DNA of 35,454 bases, from assembly GCA_017475765.1 (NCBI GenBank), contig JAFVEY010000037.1, forward strand, positions 1 to 35,454, written 5' to 3'. Shown here piece by piece: positions 22,917 through 32,649 of this stretch. Position 1 is the stretch's first letter. Each line of letters begins with the position of its first letter. Below the pieces are notes generated by a model. That model saw only the letters and a list, made by a program, of their open reading frames with translations, was not told the DNA's origin and did no database searches. A program made the translations under genes and the position numbers. This stretch comes from Clostridia bacterium (GTDB lineage Bacteria > Bacillota > Clostridia > Oscillospirales > Acutalibacteraceae).

Positions 22917-23648
22917 ATGGATGAAAAGAATGAAAAAATTGATGCAGAGGCAGAGGAGAAAGTATCTGCCGAACCGGATAATGATGAGGAAAAATCAGAA
23001 GAAAAGCCTAAGCTGACAAAATATGAACAGCAGCAGGAAGCAAAGAAAAAATTAAAAAATGACAAAGACTATAAAAGAGCAAGGAAAATATACGATGGCA
23101 GTATGCTTGCATTGTGTATTCTGCTCTTGCTGAATGCGATAAGATATTTTCTCAGGATTGAAGTGATTATCAATGGTATGGTATGTACACAGTTTTACTA
23201 TCTTCTCTATCTGATTCCGTGCGTATGTATGATTATCAGCCTCGTAAAATCCAAAAAGGCAGCGGAAAAATATCATGTTGCCGGAGGAGAAAAGGTGGGG
23301 ATCATTGCCATTTCTGTTGCAACGGCGCTTGTGGCAGGTCTGGGTATGCTGAATATTGTGCAGCCGTCATATCATGTATATGAAACAGAAACGCTCAGTC
23401 TGCGTGAGGGTCAGGAGCTGACCATTGTGCGGTATGTCAATCTTCCAGCCTTCAAACAGCCGAAGGACAGACTGCCGGGAGATTACAGCCTGGATGTTTA
23501 CAAAACAGCCGGCATTTTTGCACGAAGAATCGCCACAACGGACGTTACCTTCGGAACCTGTACAGTTGAGCTTGGCAAAGGCGACAACGGATATCTTCTC
23601 AATGTCCAGACAAGAGCAAAAACAGAAACCATACCGTTTTATTACTGA
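22917..23648 (+). CDS. Membrane protein of unknown function with charged N-terminus
   Basis: The 243-residue protein has a strongly charged Lys/Glu cytosolic segment (1-58, partly coiled-coil-like), three membrane segments at about 62-80, 93-112 and 127-148, and a soluble extracytoplasmic tail. The tail contains SLREGQELTIVRYVNLPAF and ends in IPFYY. No family is recognised. AAGGAG nine bases before the ATG supports the start. It follows the acyltransferase gene with a 19-base gap and is probably co-transcribed with it. Confidence 0.7.
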   Translation: MDEKNEKIDAEAEEKVSAEPDNDEEKSEEKPKLTKYEQQQEAKKKLKNDKDYKRARKIYDGSMLALCILLLLNAIRYFLRIEVIINGMVCTQFYYLLYLIPCVCMIISLVKSKKAAEKYHVAGGEKVGIIAISVATALVAGLGMLNIVQPSYHVYETETLSLREGQELTIVRYVNLPAFKQPKDRLPGDYSLDVYKTAGIFARRIATTDVTFGTCTVELGKGDNGYLLNVQTRAKTETIPFYY

Positions 23649-23722
23649 TACCCCTCCGTCAAAAGCTGGGGGAAGTTTATATAATGAATTAAATTCATAG
23701 CAAACAGAAAGGAAAAAGATTT

Positions 23723-25867
23723 ATGAATTATGCGGAAAAGCTGGCGGCTGAATTTTCGATCAGAGCCGAATATGCGCAGAATATTATCAATCTGCTTGAC
23801 GAGGGGAATACGATTCCCTTTATCGCAAGATACAGAAAGGAAATGCACGGAACGCTTGACGATCAGACAATCCGTGCCATCAGCGAAAGACTGGAATACC
23901 TGAGAAACCTTGAAAAGCGCAAGGAGGAGGTCTATTCCCTGATTGACGGTCTGGGCAAAATGGATGATGAAATTGCCGCTGCTCTTGAAAAGGCAGAGGT
24001 GCTGACAGAGGTCGAGGATATTTACCGTCCGTACCGTCCAAAGAGAAAGACAAGAGCCTCGGTCGCAAAGGAAAAGGGACTGGAGCCGCTGGCGGAGCTG
24101 ATTTTTGCACAGGGCAGCGAAGATCTTTCGCAGGAAGCGGAAAAATATGTTGATGCTGAAAAGGGCATTGAAAGCGGACAGGATGCAATTCAGGGAGCAA
24201 TGGACATCATCTCCGAAAATGTGTCCGACAATGCGGAAATCAGAAAAAGGCTGAAAAACATCATCAGGCTCAATGCGCAGCTTTCCTCGAAGGCTGTCGA
24301 TCCCGAAAAGGACAGCGTGTACAGACAGTATTACGATTACAGCGAGCCTGTCGCAAAAATAGCAGATCACAGACTGCTGGCAATCAACCGGGGAGAGCGT
24401 GAGGGCTTTCTGAGGGTCAGCATTGATATCGAGGATGAAAAGTGTCTGAAAATCATATACAGGCTGCTTGTCAAAGGAGAAGGAGAGCTTTCTCAGACGG
24501 TGAAAGCGGCTTGTGAGGACGCTTACGGCAGACTGATATTCCCGTCTGTGGAGCGTGAGCTTAGAAATGAAATGACGGAAAAAGCCGACGAAAATTCCAT
24601 TGCCGTTTTTGCGATGAATCTGAGAGGACTGCTGATGCAGCCGCCTGTCAAGGGTCATACAGCGATCGGTCTGGATCCCGGATTCAGAACAGGCTGCAAG
24701 CTGGCGGTCGTTGACGCAACGGGCAGGGTTCTCGACACGGCGGTAATATATCCCACCCACGGTGCCGCACAGGTGCAGAAATCAAAGACGGTGTTGAAAA
24801 ATATGATCAGAAAGCACCATGCAGAAATGATAGCCATCGGCAACGGAACGGCTTCCAAGGAAACGGAAATGTTTACAGCGGAATGTATATCCGAAATAGA
24901 CGATAAGGTTTCCTATATGGTTGTCAGCGAGGCAGGAGCTTCTGTTTATTCCGCTTCCAAACTGGCGGCGGAGGAAATGCCGGATCTTGACCTGACGCTC
25001 AGGAGTGCGGTGTCGATCGCAAGAAGGCTGCAGGATCCGCTGGCGGAGCTGGTGAAGATAGAGCCGAAAGCCATTGGAGTCGGTCAGTATCAGCATGATA
25101 TGCCGCAGAAAAGACTCAGCGAGGCGCTTGACGGCGTGGTGGAGGACTGTGTCAACGCTGTCGGCGCTGATCTGAACACGGCTTCTCCGGCACTTCTTTC
25201 GAGAGTGGCAGGAATCAGCAAAACGGTTTCGGGCAATATTGTTGCCTATCGTGAGGAGCATGGTGCGTTTACCTCCCGTGCGGAGCTGAAAAAGGTTTCA
25301 AAGCTCGGTCCGAAGGCTTTTGAACAGTGCGCAGGATTTCTCAGAGTTCCCGAAAGCGCCAATCCGCTGGATAATACGGGAGTGCATCCGGAATCCTATC
25401 CGGCTGCTGAAAAGCTGCTGGAGATTTGCGGATATCAGACCGCTGACATCAAAAACGGCAGTCTGAGTGAGCTGAATGAAAAGGTAAAGTCGATAGGCAT
25501 GGAAGCTGCCGCACAGCAGACAGGAGTCGGAGTGCCTACTCTCAGCGACATTATCAGGGAGCTTTCCAAGCCGGGAAGAGACCCCAGAGATGAGCTGCCG
25601 CCGCCGCTGCTCAGAACAGACGTTCTTGACATCAAAGACCTGAAGGAAGGAATGGAGCTGAAGGGAACGGTCAGGAATGTGATTGATTTCGGTGCCTTTG
25701 TCGATATCGGCGTACATCAGGACGGTCTTGTGCATATATCACAGATCAGTCAGAAGCGTATCAGACACCCGTCCGATGTCCTGAATGTGGGTGATGTGGT
25801 GAAGGTAAAGGTGCTTTCCGTTGACGCAGAAAAGGGCAGGATTTCTTTGACTATGAAAGGGATCTGA
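23723..25867 (+). CDS. tex: Tex family RNA-binding transcription accessory protein
   Basis: The 714-residue cytoplasmic nucleic-acid-binding protein matches Tex in length and order. IPFIARYRKEMHGTLDDQTIR (33-53) and EDIYRPYRPKRKTRA lie in the N-terminal helical part. GLDPGFRTGCKLAVVD marks the YqgF-like domain. Helix-hairpin-helix stretches follow at about 465-530 (DLNTASPALLSRVAGISKTVSG, SRAELKKVSKLGPKAFEQ). A C-terminal S1 domain covers roughly 640-714 (GTVRNVIDFGAFVDIGVHQDGLVHIS). AAAGGA precedes the ATG. It lies 74 bases after the membrane protein gene and is followed by a HAD phosphatase after 28 bases. Confidence 0.97.
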   Translation: MNYAEKLAAEFSIRAEYAQNIINLLDEGNTIPFIARYRKEMHGTLDDQTIRAISERLEYLRNLEKRKEEVYSLIDGLGKMDDEIAAALEKAEVLTEVEDIYRPYRPKRKTRASVAKEKGLEPLAELIFAQGSEDLSQEAEKYVDAEKGIESGQDAIQGAMDIISENVSDNAEIRKRLKNIIRLNAQLSSKAVDPEKDSVYRQYYDYSEPVAKIADHRLLAINRGEREGFLRVSIDIEDEKCLKIIYRLLVKGEGELSQTVKAACEDAYGRLIFPSVERELRNEMTEKADENSIAVFAMNLRGLLMQPPVKGHTAIGLDPGFRTGCKLAVVDATGRVLDTAVIYPTHGAAQVQKSKTVLKNMIRKHHAEMIAIGNGTASKETEMFTAECISEIDDKVSYMVVSEAGASVYSASKLAAEEMPDLDLTLRSAVSIARRLQDPLAELVKIEPKAIGVGQYQHDMPQKRLSEALDGVVEDCVNAVGADLNTASPALLSRVAGISKTVSGNIVAYREEHGAFTSRAELKKVSKLGPKAFEQCAGFLRVPESANPLDNTGVHPESYPAAEKLLEICGYQTADIKNGSLSELNEKVKSIGMEAAAQQTGVGVPTLSDIIRELSKPGRDPRDELPPPLLRTDVLDIKDLKEGMELKGTVRNVIDFGAFVDIGVHQDGLVHISQISQKRIRHPSDVLNVGDVVKVKVLSVDAEKGRISLTMKGI

Positions 25868-25895
25868 GCGGCTTTGATATAAGGAGAAAAGAAAA

Positions 25896-26591
25896 ATGGG
25901 GAATTATGAAATTGCGCTGTTTGATCTTGACGGAACGCTGAGTGAATCAGGTGAGGGCATACTGGATTGTGTGCGGATGATATTCAAGGAGATGGACAGA
26001 CCCTTACCGGATGAAAAATCCATTGCTGCCTTCATCGGACCGCCGATGTATGACAGTCTGAAACGCTGCGGCTTCAGCCATGAGGATGCGCAGGTCGGTG
26101 TTGAGATCTATAAGAAAAATTTTATCAAAACGGGAATCTATAAAAACAAACTCTATGACGGTATTTTCGGAGTTCTTGACGAGCTGAAGGCAAAAGGGGT
26201 GCGGCTGGGAGTTGCTTCCACCAAATATCAGGTTTTTACCGATAAGATCATTGATATGCTCAGGGTCAGGGAATATTTTGAAGTGGTGGGCGGATCGACA
26301 TCTCTGACGGGGGAGACTGACAGCGTGACTGCTCCCCGCCGCAGCAAAATTGACGTGATGAATTATGTCATCGGTGCTTTGAGGAAAAGCCCCGATGACA
26401 GAGTGGTGATGATCGGCGACACCAGATATGACGCTGACGGAGCGGCGAAGGTCGGCTGTGATTTTATCGGCTGTCTTTTCGGCTACGGCACAAAAGAAGA
26501 GATGGAAGAGTATTATACCATCGGCAAGCCGTTCTTTGTCGGCAAACCGTTGGAAATAACAGAAATCATACTGGGAGGTAATGAGCTATGA
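25896..26591 (+). CDS. HAD-superfamily phosphatase, phosphoglycolate-phosphatase-like
   Basis: The 231-residue protein carries motif I FDLDGTLSES with nucleophile D10 and acid D12, motif II GVAST, the motif III lysine near RRSKIDV, and motif IV GDTRYDADGA. A helical cap sits between motifs I and II (about 20-85). The Gph/PpaX group fits best; substrates are usually small phosphoesters such as phosphoglycolate. AAGGAG lies before the ATG. The last codons overlap the next gene by four bases (ATGA), so the two are translationally coupled. Confidence 0.88.
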   Translation: MGNYEIALFDLDGTLSESGEGILDCVRMIFKEMDRPLPDEKSIAAFIGPPMYDSLKRCGFSHEDAQVGVEIYKKNFIKTGIYKNKLYDGIFGVLDELKAKGVRLGVASTKYQVFTDKIIDMLRVREYFEVVGGSTSLTGETDSVTAPRRSKIDVMNYVIGALRKSPDDRVVMIGDTRYDADGAAKVGCDFIGCLFGYGTKEEMEEYYTIGKPFFVGKPLEITEIILGGNEL

Positions 26592-26860
26592 ATGAAAAAA
26601 CAAAAAACACATTGAAAATAATAAGTATTGTGTTGATGGGAATCACAGCCGCCGCAGGCATCGCTGTTCTCATTTTCAAATACATAAATGCTGATTTCAG
26701 AGCAAGCATAGCCGATCCGCTTTTTTGGGGCGATATGCTGTTGTTTGATATCTTCAGAACTCTCGGAGAAAAGCTGAACAGCGGAAAAATATCGGCATTG
26801 TCGTTTGTATCCGCCGCCTTGTTTGCTCTTTGCTTTGTTTTTTCACTGATACAAATTTAA
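26588..26860 (+). CDS. Small two-segment membrane protein
   Basis: The 90-residue protein has two hydrophobic segments (about 9-31 and 71-89) separated by a loop with WGDMLLFDIFRTLGEKLNSGK. No family is recognised. It overlaps the HAD gene by ATGA, and GGAGG sits inside the end of that gene six bases before the ATG. It is last in the operon, ending before a strong terminator. Confidence 0.7.
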   Translation: MNEKTKNTLKIISIVLMGITAAAGIAVLIFKYINADFRASIADPLFWGDMLLFDIFRTLGEKLNSGKISALSFVSAALFALCFVFSLIQI

Positions 26861-26905
26861 ACCTCCACATCATGCTTGCTGACTATGCCTCAGCAAAATA
26901 ATTTT

Positions 26906-26951
26906 AAGCCAAAGCAGACCGAAACAACATCGGTTTGCTTTGGCTTTTATC
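26906..26951. terminator. Strong bidirectional terminator
   Basis: A 17-base stem with one G-U pair (26906-26922 with 26930-26946) ends in TTTTATC on the plus strand and in TTAAAATTATTTTG on the minus strand. It lies between the converging five-gene operon and the spoIID-like gene. Confidence 0.85.
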
Positions 26952-27070
26952 GGATTCAGTTGTTAGTGATAATAGTATACAAAAGTGCGGATGTCAACAG
27001 GATTTTTAAATGAATAGCCTGTATATTTATCATAAAACGGCAGCTGTCGGATTGATTAAATAGTTCCGTA

Positions 27071-28156
27071 TCATTTACTGATGACGGGTGAGGAATAATA
27101 CCAATTCAGGATCTCTTTGTAATCAAAGCCTTCGAGCGCCATGGACTGCGCACCGTACTGACTCAGACCGACCCCGTGTCCGTAGCCACGGACGGTAAAA
27201 ATATAGCTTCCGCCGTCATATTTCATCTCAAATGCAGCGCTCCTCAGCCCGAAGGCTTTTCTCACATCCGAACCGCTGAACCGGATTCCGCCAAGCTCTA
27301 TTTCCGTCACAGAGCCTGACGGAGTTTTCTTTATTGCACCGATGAGCTCTGCACCGTTTTTGCTTGTGTCTGCTTTTTCATCCAATGCTTTGAGTTTCTC
27401 TTTCAATTCGCTTTCATCAAATACCGCCTCCGACAGATATCCCGGCGCTTTTGTATCTCCGGGACTTGCCACCGCCTGAAGATAAGGACTTTCAAAGCCG
27501 AAAATATCCTCCGAGTTTTCTGTTGCGCCGCTTGAAATGGCATGATAGGCAGCGTCAATCAGCTCTCCGTTTTCATCTTTCAGAACCTCTCCGAAAACCT
27601 CTCCGACCGCCGACTTGACTTTTTCTATGCTTTCATCATAAACGCTCCCCCATTTTTCTTTCAGCTGTTCCTCGCTGAGATAAAACTCTCCTTTCGACAG
27701 ATCTGCCGAAAAATCCGCTCCTTTCAGCTCCTTGTCAGGGTCTGCCCTCTCACGCTCCCTCAGACGGCAGAAATGCGTATATAAAGCCACCGTCTGCGCC
27801 TTCAGCGCTTCTTTTTCAAAGGACGGCGCCATCTCGTAGGCAAGAGCGCCGATACAGAACTCCTTATCATTGACGGTAACGGTTTTGCCGCTGCTGCTGT
27901 CCAGTATGATAAAGCTCTTTTCCTCCGTTTTTTCCTCTGTATTTTCTCCGCTTTCCGCTGCGGACGGATATTCGTCACTTTTGGGTGAAGAGGCGTTTTT
28001 TTCCTGCGGCATGACGGAACTGTCGGCAGCGGACACCGTTTCGTTCGGTAAAAGATCGGGCGCCTTTGAAAAAACCTCTCCGTCCTTTGCGGATAACAAG
28101 GGCAGCAGCGCCATCGCCAGAAAACATACAGGGAATATCAGTAAACGCTTTTTCAT
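27071..28156 (-). CDS. spoIID: SpoIID/LytB-like peptidoglycan lytic transglycosylase
   Basis: The 361-residue protein has an N-terminal signal or anchor, a Ser/Glu linker (about 35-80), then the SpoIID domain. YEMAPSFEKEALKAQ carries the catalytic-type glutamate E108, and GYGHGVGLSQYGAQSMA is the second hallmark. The known enzyme cleaves denuded glycan strands during engulfment of the forespore. GGAGG six bases before the ATG at 28156 decides the start; an upstream TTG lies too close to it. No other sporulation gene is nearby, so a role in sporulation or in general wall turnover is open. Confidence 0.9.
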   Translation of the reverse strand: MKKRLLIFPVCFLAMALLPLLSAKDGEVFSKAPDLLPNETVSAADSSVMPQEKNASSPKSDEYPSAAESGENTEEKTEEKSFIILDSSSGKTVTVNDKEFCIGALAYEMAPSFEKEALKAQTVALYTHFCRLRERERADPDKELKGADFSADLSKGEFYLSEEQLKEKWGSVYDESIEKVKSAVGEVFGEVLKDENGELIDAAYHAISSGATENSEDIFGFESPYLQAVASPGDTKAPGYLSEAVFDESELKEKLKALDEKADTSKNGAELIGAIKKTPSGSVTEIELGGIRFSGSDVRKAFGLRSAAFEMKYDGGSYIFTVRGYGHGVGLSQYGAQSMALEGFDYKEILNWYYSSPVISK

Positions 28157-28224
28157 GTTCAACCTCCGATTTGCCGTTTTTTCGTATATTTCAGATTATT
28201 TTTATCTTAATATGTCTTGTTTCC

Positions 28225-28253
28225 TTGACATAGGGGCAAAAAAAAGTTAAAAT
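28225..28253 (+). promoter_or_regulatory. Sigma-A promoter of the citrate synthase gene
   Basis: TTGACA (28225-28230), 17-base spacer, TAAAAT (28248-28253). The leader would be about 105 bases. Confidence 0.75.
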
Positions 28254-28295
28254 AAAAGGTATATTATTGATGTTTAAAAGGGGCATGAATAATTT

Positions 28296-28322
28296 TTCCC
28301 GCTAAAACTGTTTTTACGGGAA
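28296..28322 (+). other. Stem-loop in the citrate synthase leader
   Basis: TTCCCG (28296-28301) pairs with CGGGAA (28317-28322), and the stem continues with TAAAA against TTTTA after one bulged base. It is well upstream of the ribosome site at 28352-28355 and is not followed by a T-run. Confidence 0.45.
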
Positions 28323-28363
28323 GGGAACTAAAAGGGATAACGAAAAGAAATGAGGTATGCAAA

Positions 28364-29731
28364 ATGACTGCAAGCAAGGACATCTACAACGATCGACTAT
28401 CAGAACTGTGTGAGGAATACCGTCAGCATAACGGATTCAACAGTCAGGACTACCAGACCTACGGCGTCAAGCGTGGACTGAGAAACCCGGACGGAACAGG
28501 CGTTATGGCAGGACTTACCAATATATGCAATGTTCACGGATTTCTCATTGCAGACGGCGAACGTATTCCCGATGAGGGAAAGCTCACTTACAGAGGCTAT
28601 GATGTCAACGATATTGTCAATGCCTGTGTGGAAGAAAACCGCTTCGGCTTTGAGGAAACAGCATGGCTCCTGCTTTTCGGCAGTCTGCCCGATGAAGCAC
28701 ATCTCAGCCGGTTCAAGGAAATACTGGGACATTACCGTGAGCTTCCGCATAACTTTGCTGAGGATATGATACTTAAATTCCCCTCAAAGGATATTATGAA
28801 CAAACTCGCCCATTCGGTTCTCGGTCTTTATACCACCGACCCCAATCCGGACGATACATCTCTTGAAAATACCATGCGCCAGTCAATTCAGCTCATTGCC
28901 TGCCTGCCGACGATAATGACATACGCTTATCAGGTGAAGAGAAGAGCCTTCGACAGACAGAGTATGTATTTTCATCCGATCGATCTGAATCTTTCCACCA
29001 GTGAGTCGATCCTCCGTGCGCTCCGGTTCGATATGCAGTTTACGGATTCGGAAGCTAAACTTCTCGATCTGTGCATGATCCTCCATGCCGAACACGGCGG
29101 CGGCAATAACTCCACCTTCTCGACAAGAGTGCTTTCGTCCTCCGGCACGGACACCTATTCGGCAATTGCAGCAGCAATCGGCTCTCTCAAGGGTCCCCGT
29201 CACGGCGGCGCCAACCTCAGGGTGCGCTCCATGATGAACGATCTGAAAGAAGCTGTCAGGGACTGGGAGGACGAGGACGAGATCTATCAGCATCTTGCCG
29301 GAATCATACGCAAGGAAAAGGGCGACGGATCGGGACTTATCTACGGTTTCGGTCATGCTGTATATACACTTTCTGACCCCCGTGCCGTTATACTCAAAAG
29401 AACGGCAGCAAAAATTGCCGATGAAAAGAATATGAACCATGAATTTGAGCTTTATAAGGCTGTCGAAAGGCTCACCCCGAAGGTTATGCAGGAGGTAAAG
29501 GGCAGCTCAAAGGTTATCTGCTCAAATGTGGATTTCTATTCTGGCTTTGTTTATGATATGCTCGGCATACCGAGCGAAATGTTCACACCGCTGTTTGCCG
29601 TTTCAAGAATTGCCGGCTGGTGTGCGCACAGAATAGAGGAAGTCACCTATGGCGGAAGAATCATCCGTCCGGCTTACCGCTCCATGGTACACAACAAGGA
29701 ATACACTCCTCTCGGCAAACGAACTGAATAA
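28364..29731 (+). CDS. gltA: Citrate synthase
   Basis: The 455-residue cytoplasmic enzyme joins acetyl-CoA and oxaloacetate to make citrate, here probably to supply 2-oxoglutarate and glutamate. The catalytic residues appear as H244 in HAEHGGGN, H280 in GPRHGGAN and D390 in SNVDFYSG. GFGHAVY (328-334) and the arginine of EVTYGGRIIRP fit the substrate site. The N-terminal extension of about 50 residues before the core is usual for the citrate synthases of this bacterial group. A 2-methylcitrate synthase activity cannot be excluded. GAGG eight bases before the ATG decides the start. A membrane protein gene follows after 44 bases. Confidence 0.95.
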   Translation: MTASKDIYNDRLSELCEEYRQHNGFNSQDYQTYGVKRGLRNPDGTGVMAGLTNICNVHGFLIADGERIPDEGKLTYRGYDVNDIVNACVEENRFGFEETAWLLLFGSLPDEAHLSRFKEILGHYRELPHNFAEDMILKFPSKDIMNKLAHSVLGLYTTDPNPDDTSLENTMRQSIQLIACLPTIMTYAYQVKRRAFDRQSMYFHPIDLNLSTSESILRALRFDMQFTDSEAKLLDLCMILHAEHGGGNNSTFSTRVLSSSGTDTYSAIAAAIGSLKGPRHGGANLRVRSMMNDLKEAVRDWEDEDEIYQHLAGIIRKEKGDGSGLIYGFGHAVYTLSDPRAVILKRTAAKIADEKNMNHEFELYKAVERLTPKVMQEVKGSSKVICSNVDFYSGFVYDMLGIPSEMFTPLFAVSRIAGWCAHRIEEVTYGGRIIRPAYRSMVHNKEYTPLGKRTE

Positions 29732-29775
29732 CCTTTAACCGCCTGTATTATTTATACAAAGGAGAACATCAATTT

Positions 29776-31257
29776 ATGAAAACCCAAAAGCTTTGGCTGC
29801 CGATGATCATTCTCGGCATTATCGGAGGTGCTGCAAAAATCGGCGATACCGTGTTCAATATCAACGGAAACGGTTTTTTCCTCAGCTCCGATGTCTGCAG
29901 CCTGATATTCATTGCCACACTAATCCTGCTTTTTATCATCGGATTTGCAATGACGGTCTCCGACCGCAAACTTGGTATTGAAGGCAAGCCGTCAAAATGC
30001 GTACCGGCAGGAATATTCGGATTTCTTGCGGCTGTGGGACTGTTCGGCAGCGGAGTGATCTCGCTGCTTTCCCTCGGCTCAAGCGACTCGCTTGCGGCAA
30101 GTTTTTTCATGTGCGCAATCAGTCTGTTTGCCGGAATCATCATGCTTTATGAATCCTGTATTTTGTTTACAGGGCATAACGGTCTGACAAAGCACCCTTT
30201 GGCCACGCTGGCTCTTCCCTTATGGGCGTGCGGCAGACTGATCGTTCTTTTCATTGAATATTCAAAGGTTTCTATCCGTGCAACAGAGATGTTCGATGTT
30301 ATTTCGGCAGCATTTCTCCTGCTGTTCCTGTTTTATCAGTCGATGTACTTTGCCGAGCTGAATCCGAAGCTTTCCATACGCAGAGCAACTCTATACGGCA
30401 TACTGTTTTTTATCTGCGCCCTGATCACAACAGCGGATATCCTCATTAAAATGATCTTCCCGGCTCCGCAGATCGCCGGAATAGATTCCCAGGTCATCCA
30501 GCCGACCATTTCAAGGGTACTGAGCTGTATCACAGACATTGCCTTCATCGGATATTCACTTTTCTTTGTCATCAACATGGACAAAAATGCAAAAATATCG
30601 GACGAACCCGAAGATACCGAGGACGACGACAGCGAATTTCTGGGCAGAATTCTGACCAGCAGCGATGAATCTCCCGAAAAGCTCTTTGACAAACAACACG
30701 CTCCGTCTGTCTTTACAGGTGCAAAGCTCCGCTTTGATGATGGCAATACAGACAAGCCTGACGAAGAGATACCTGTCAAAGCTGAGCTATATGAAATGGA
30801 AGATACCGGAAGCTATCCTTCCGCAGCGGAAGAATCCTTTGAGGTAAATCATACGGACGAAACAGAAACCGCACCTGCCGTGGAGGAAATCAATGAACCC
30901 ACCGGCGAACCTGCTGCCGTTTTCACAAACGAAAACACCGAACCGTCTGTCGGACAGATTACCGAGCAGCCGACAGATGCTGCTCCTGATTCCTCTTCTC
31001 CTGCTTTGGAACCTGTTTCCGAACCGCAGACAATCTTTGAAGAGGAAACACCTGCCGCTTATGCAGAAACAGAACCTGTCACAGCAGAAAAAATCGTTCC
31101 GCCAACAGCTGAGCCTGCCATGGAAGAATATGGTACAGACTATGATCTCTATGACGATTTGCTGTCCTCTGACGATGACCCATTCGATGATGACAAAAGC
31201 GATGCGGATTATGAAGAAATATTCAGAATGCTTGACGAAATGACAACAGACGACTGA
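29776..31257 (+). CDS. Polytopic membrane protein with long acidic tail
   Basis: Of the 493 residues, 1-270 hold about eight hydrophobic segments. Residues 275-493 form a Glu/Asp/Pro/Thr-rich, presumably disordered cytosolic tail with an acidic end (DLYDDLLSSDDDPFDDDKSD). No family is recognised. GGAG lies 11 bases before the ATG, a slightly long spacing. It follows citrate synthase by 44 bases without a terminator between, so co-transcription is likely. A strong terminator follows. Confidence 0.75.
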   Translation: MKTQKLWLPMIILGIIGGAAKIGDTVFNINGNGFFLSSDVCSLIFIATLILLFIIGFAMTVSDRKLGIEGKPSKCVPAGIFGFLAAVGLFGSGVISLLSLGSSDSLAASFFMCAISLFAGIIMLYESCILFTGHNGLTKHPLATLALPLWACGRLIVLFIEYSKVSIRATEMFDVISAAFLLLFLFYQSMYFAELNPKLSIRRATLYGILFFICALITTADILIKMIFPAPQIAGIDSQVIQPTISRVLSCITDIAFIGYSLFFVINMDKNAKISDEPEDTEDDDSEFLGRILTSSDESPEKLFDKQHAPSVFTGAKLRFDDGNTDKPDEEIPVKAELYEMEDTGSYPSAAEESFEVNHTDETETAPAVEEINEPTGEPAAVFTNENTEPSVGQITEQPTDAAPDSSSPALEPVSEPQTIFEEETPAAYAETEPVTAEKIVPPTAEPAMEEYGTDYDLYDDLLSSDDDPFDDDKSDADYEEIFRMLDEMTTDD

Positions 31258-31264
31258 CCCTGTC

Positions 31265-31298
31265 ACGGAGCTGCCCCCAAAGGACGGCTCCGTTTTTT
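31265..31298 (+). terminator. Intrinsic terminator after the acidic-tail membrane protein
   Basis: ACGGAGC (31265-31271) pairs with GCTCCGT (31287-31293), with a 15-base loop, followed by TTTTT. Confidence 0.85.
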
Positions 31299-31380
31299 AT
31301 CCTGACTGCTCCGTATTTACCATAAAATGGTCTTGTTTCAAAAAAAATAAAAAAATTTTTGTTAAAATTAACGTAAACAC

Positions 31381-31409
31381 TTGTAATTTGATTCAAAATG
31401 CTATAAAAT
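31381..31409 (+). promoter_or_regulatory. Promoter of the GAPDH gene
   Basis: TTGTAA (31381-31386), 17-base spacer, TAAAAT (31404-31409). It is preceded by A- and T-runs at 31340-31370 that could act as an UP element for strong expression. Confidence 0.6.
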
Positions 31410-31441
31410 AATATCAGTAAAAAATTTAGGAGGTAATTCCA

Positions 31442-32479
31442 ATGTCAGTTAAAGTTGCTATTAACGGTTTTGGCCGTATCGGTCGTCTCGCATTCAGACA
31501 GATGTTTGGTGCTGAAGGTTATGAGGTTGTTGCTATCAACGATCTTACAAAGCCCTCCATGCTCGCTCATCTTCTTAAGTATGATACCGCACAGGGCGGT
31601 TATGCAGGTAAAATCGGTGAGAACCTTCACACCGTTTCTGCTGACGACGAGGCTAACACTATCACAGTAGACGGCAAGACTCTTCAGATCTATGCTAAGG
31701 CTAACGCTGCTGAGCTTCCTTGGGGCGAGATCGGCGTTGACGTTGTTCTTGAGTGCACAGGCTTCTACACCTCTAAGGCTAAGTCACAGGCTCACATTGA
31801 TGCAGGCGCTAAGAAGGTTGTTATTTCTGCTCCGGCAGGCAACGATCTTAAAACTATCGTATTCAGCGTAAACGAGAACACCCTCACAACTGAGGATACT
31901 ATCATCTCTGCTGCTTCCTGCACAACCAACTGCCTCGCTCCGATGGCTAAGGCTCTTAACGACTATGCTCCGATCCAGAGCGGTATCATGTCAACTATCC
32001 ACGCTTACACAGGCGATCAGATGATCCTTGACGGTCCGCACAGAAAGGGTGACCTCAGAAGAGCAAGAGCAGGCGCTGCTAACATCGTTCCTAACTCAAC
32101 AGGTGCTGCTAAGGCTATCGGTCTTGTTATTCCTGAGCTTAACGGCAAGCTCATCGGTTCTGCACAGCGTGTACCGGTTCCGACAGGCTCAACAACCATT
32201 CTGACAGCTGTTGTCAAGGGCGCTGACGTAACAAAGGAAGGCATCAATGCTGCTATGAAGGCTGCTGCTTCTGAGTCTTTCGGCTACAACGAGGATCAGA
32301 TCGTTTCTTCTGACGTTATCGGCATGAAGTACGGCTCACTCTTTGATGCTACTCAGACAATGGTAAGCAAGATTGCTGACGACCTCTATGAGGTACAGGT
32401 TGTTTCCTGGTATGACAACGAGAACAGCTACACAAGCCAGATGGTAAGAACCATTAAGTACTTTGCTGAGCTCGGCTGA
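31442..32479 (+). CDS. gap: Glyceraldehyde-3-phosphate dehydrogenase
   Basis: The 345-residue glycolytic enzyme converts glyceraldehyde-3-phosphate, phosphate and NAD to 1,3-bisphosphoglycerate. Seen are the Rossmann start [14 protein letters not shown], the catalytic [12 protein letters not shown] with C160, H187 in [10 protein letters not shown], and the usual C-terminal [20 protein letters not shown] precedes the ATG. Codon use is biased toward GCT, GTT, CTT and similar endings compared with the neighbouring genes, as expected for a very highly expressed gene. It is monocistronic with its own promoter and terminator. Confidence 0.98.
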   Translation: MSVKVAINGFGRIGRLAFRQMFGAEGYEVVAINDLTKPSMLAHLLKYDTAQGGYAGKIGENLHTVSADDEANTITVDGKTLQIYAKANAAELPWGEIGVDVVLECTGFYTSKAKSQAHIDAGAKKVVISAPAGNDLKTIVFSVNENTLTTEDTIISAASCTTNCLAPMAKALNDYAPIQSGIMSTIHAYTGDQMILDGPHRKGDLRRARAGAANIVPNSTGAAKAIGLVIPELNGKLIGSAQRVPVPTGSTTILTAVVKGADVTKEGINAAMKAAASESFGYNEDQIVSSDVIGMKYGSLFDATQTMVSKIADDLYEVQVVSWYDNENSYTSQMVRTIKYFAELG

Positions 32480-32518
32480 TAAACCGTTTCAAGCATAACT
32501 TACGATTAAAAATGAATG

Positions 32519-32545
32519 TCCTGTCGGAGAAATCCGGCAGGATTT
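32519..32545 (+). terminator. Intrinsic terminator of the GAPDH gene
   Basis: A ten-base stem (32519-32528 with 32533-32542, one G-U) with a GAAA tetraloop, followed by TTTCTTCATTT. Confidence 0.8.
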
Positions 32546-32598
32546 CTTCATTTCTCCGTATCCTTTTCCGGTTTGGGGGATTATTATAATAAATACGC

Positions 32599-32627
32599 TT
32601 GCAAAGTGTTTTTTATGATGATATGAT
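32599..32627 (+). promoter_or_regulatory. Promoter of the lipoprotein cluster
   Basis: TTGCAA (32599-32604), 17-base spacer, TATGAT (32622-32627). It is 23 bases before the first lipoprotein ATG and probably drives all three genes. Confidence 0.6.
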
Positions 32628-32649
32628 AATTGTAACGGAGGAAAATGTT

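Noticed and set aside
28210-28230. ATGTC/GACAT inverted repeat between spoIID and citrate synthase
   Set aside because: Arms of five bases in an AT-rich spacer are expected by chance; one arm is simply part of the TTGACA -35.
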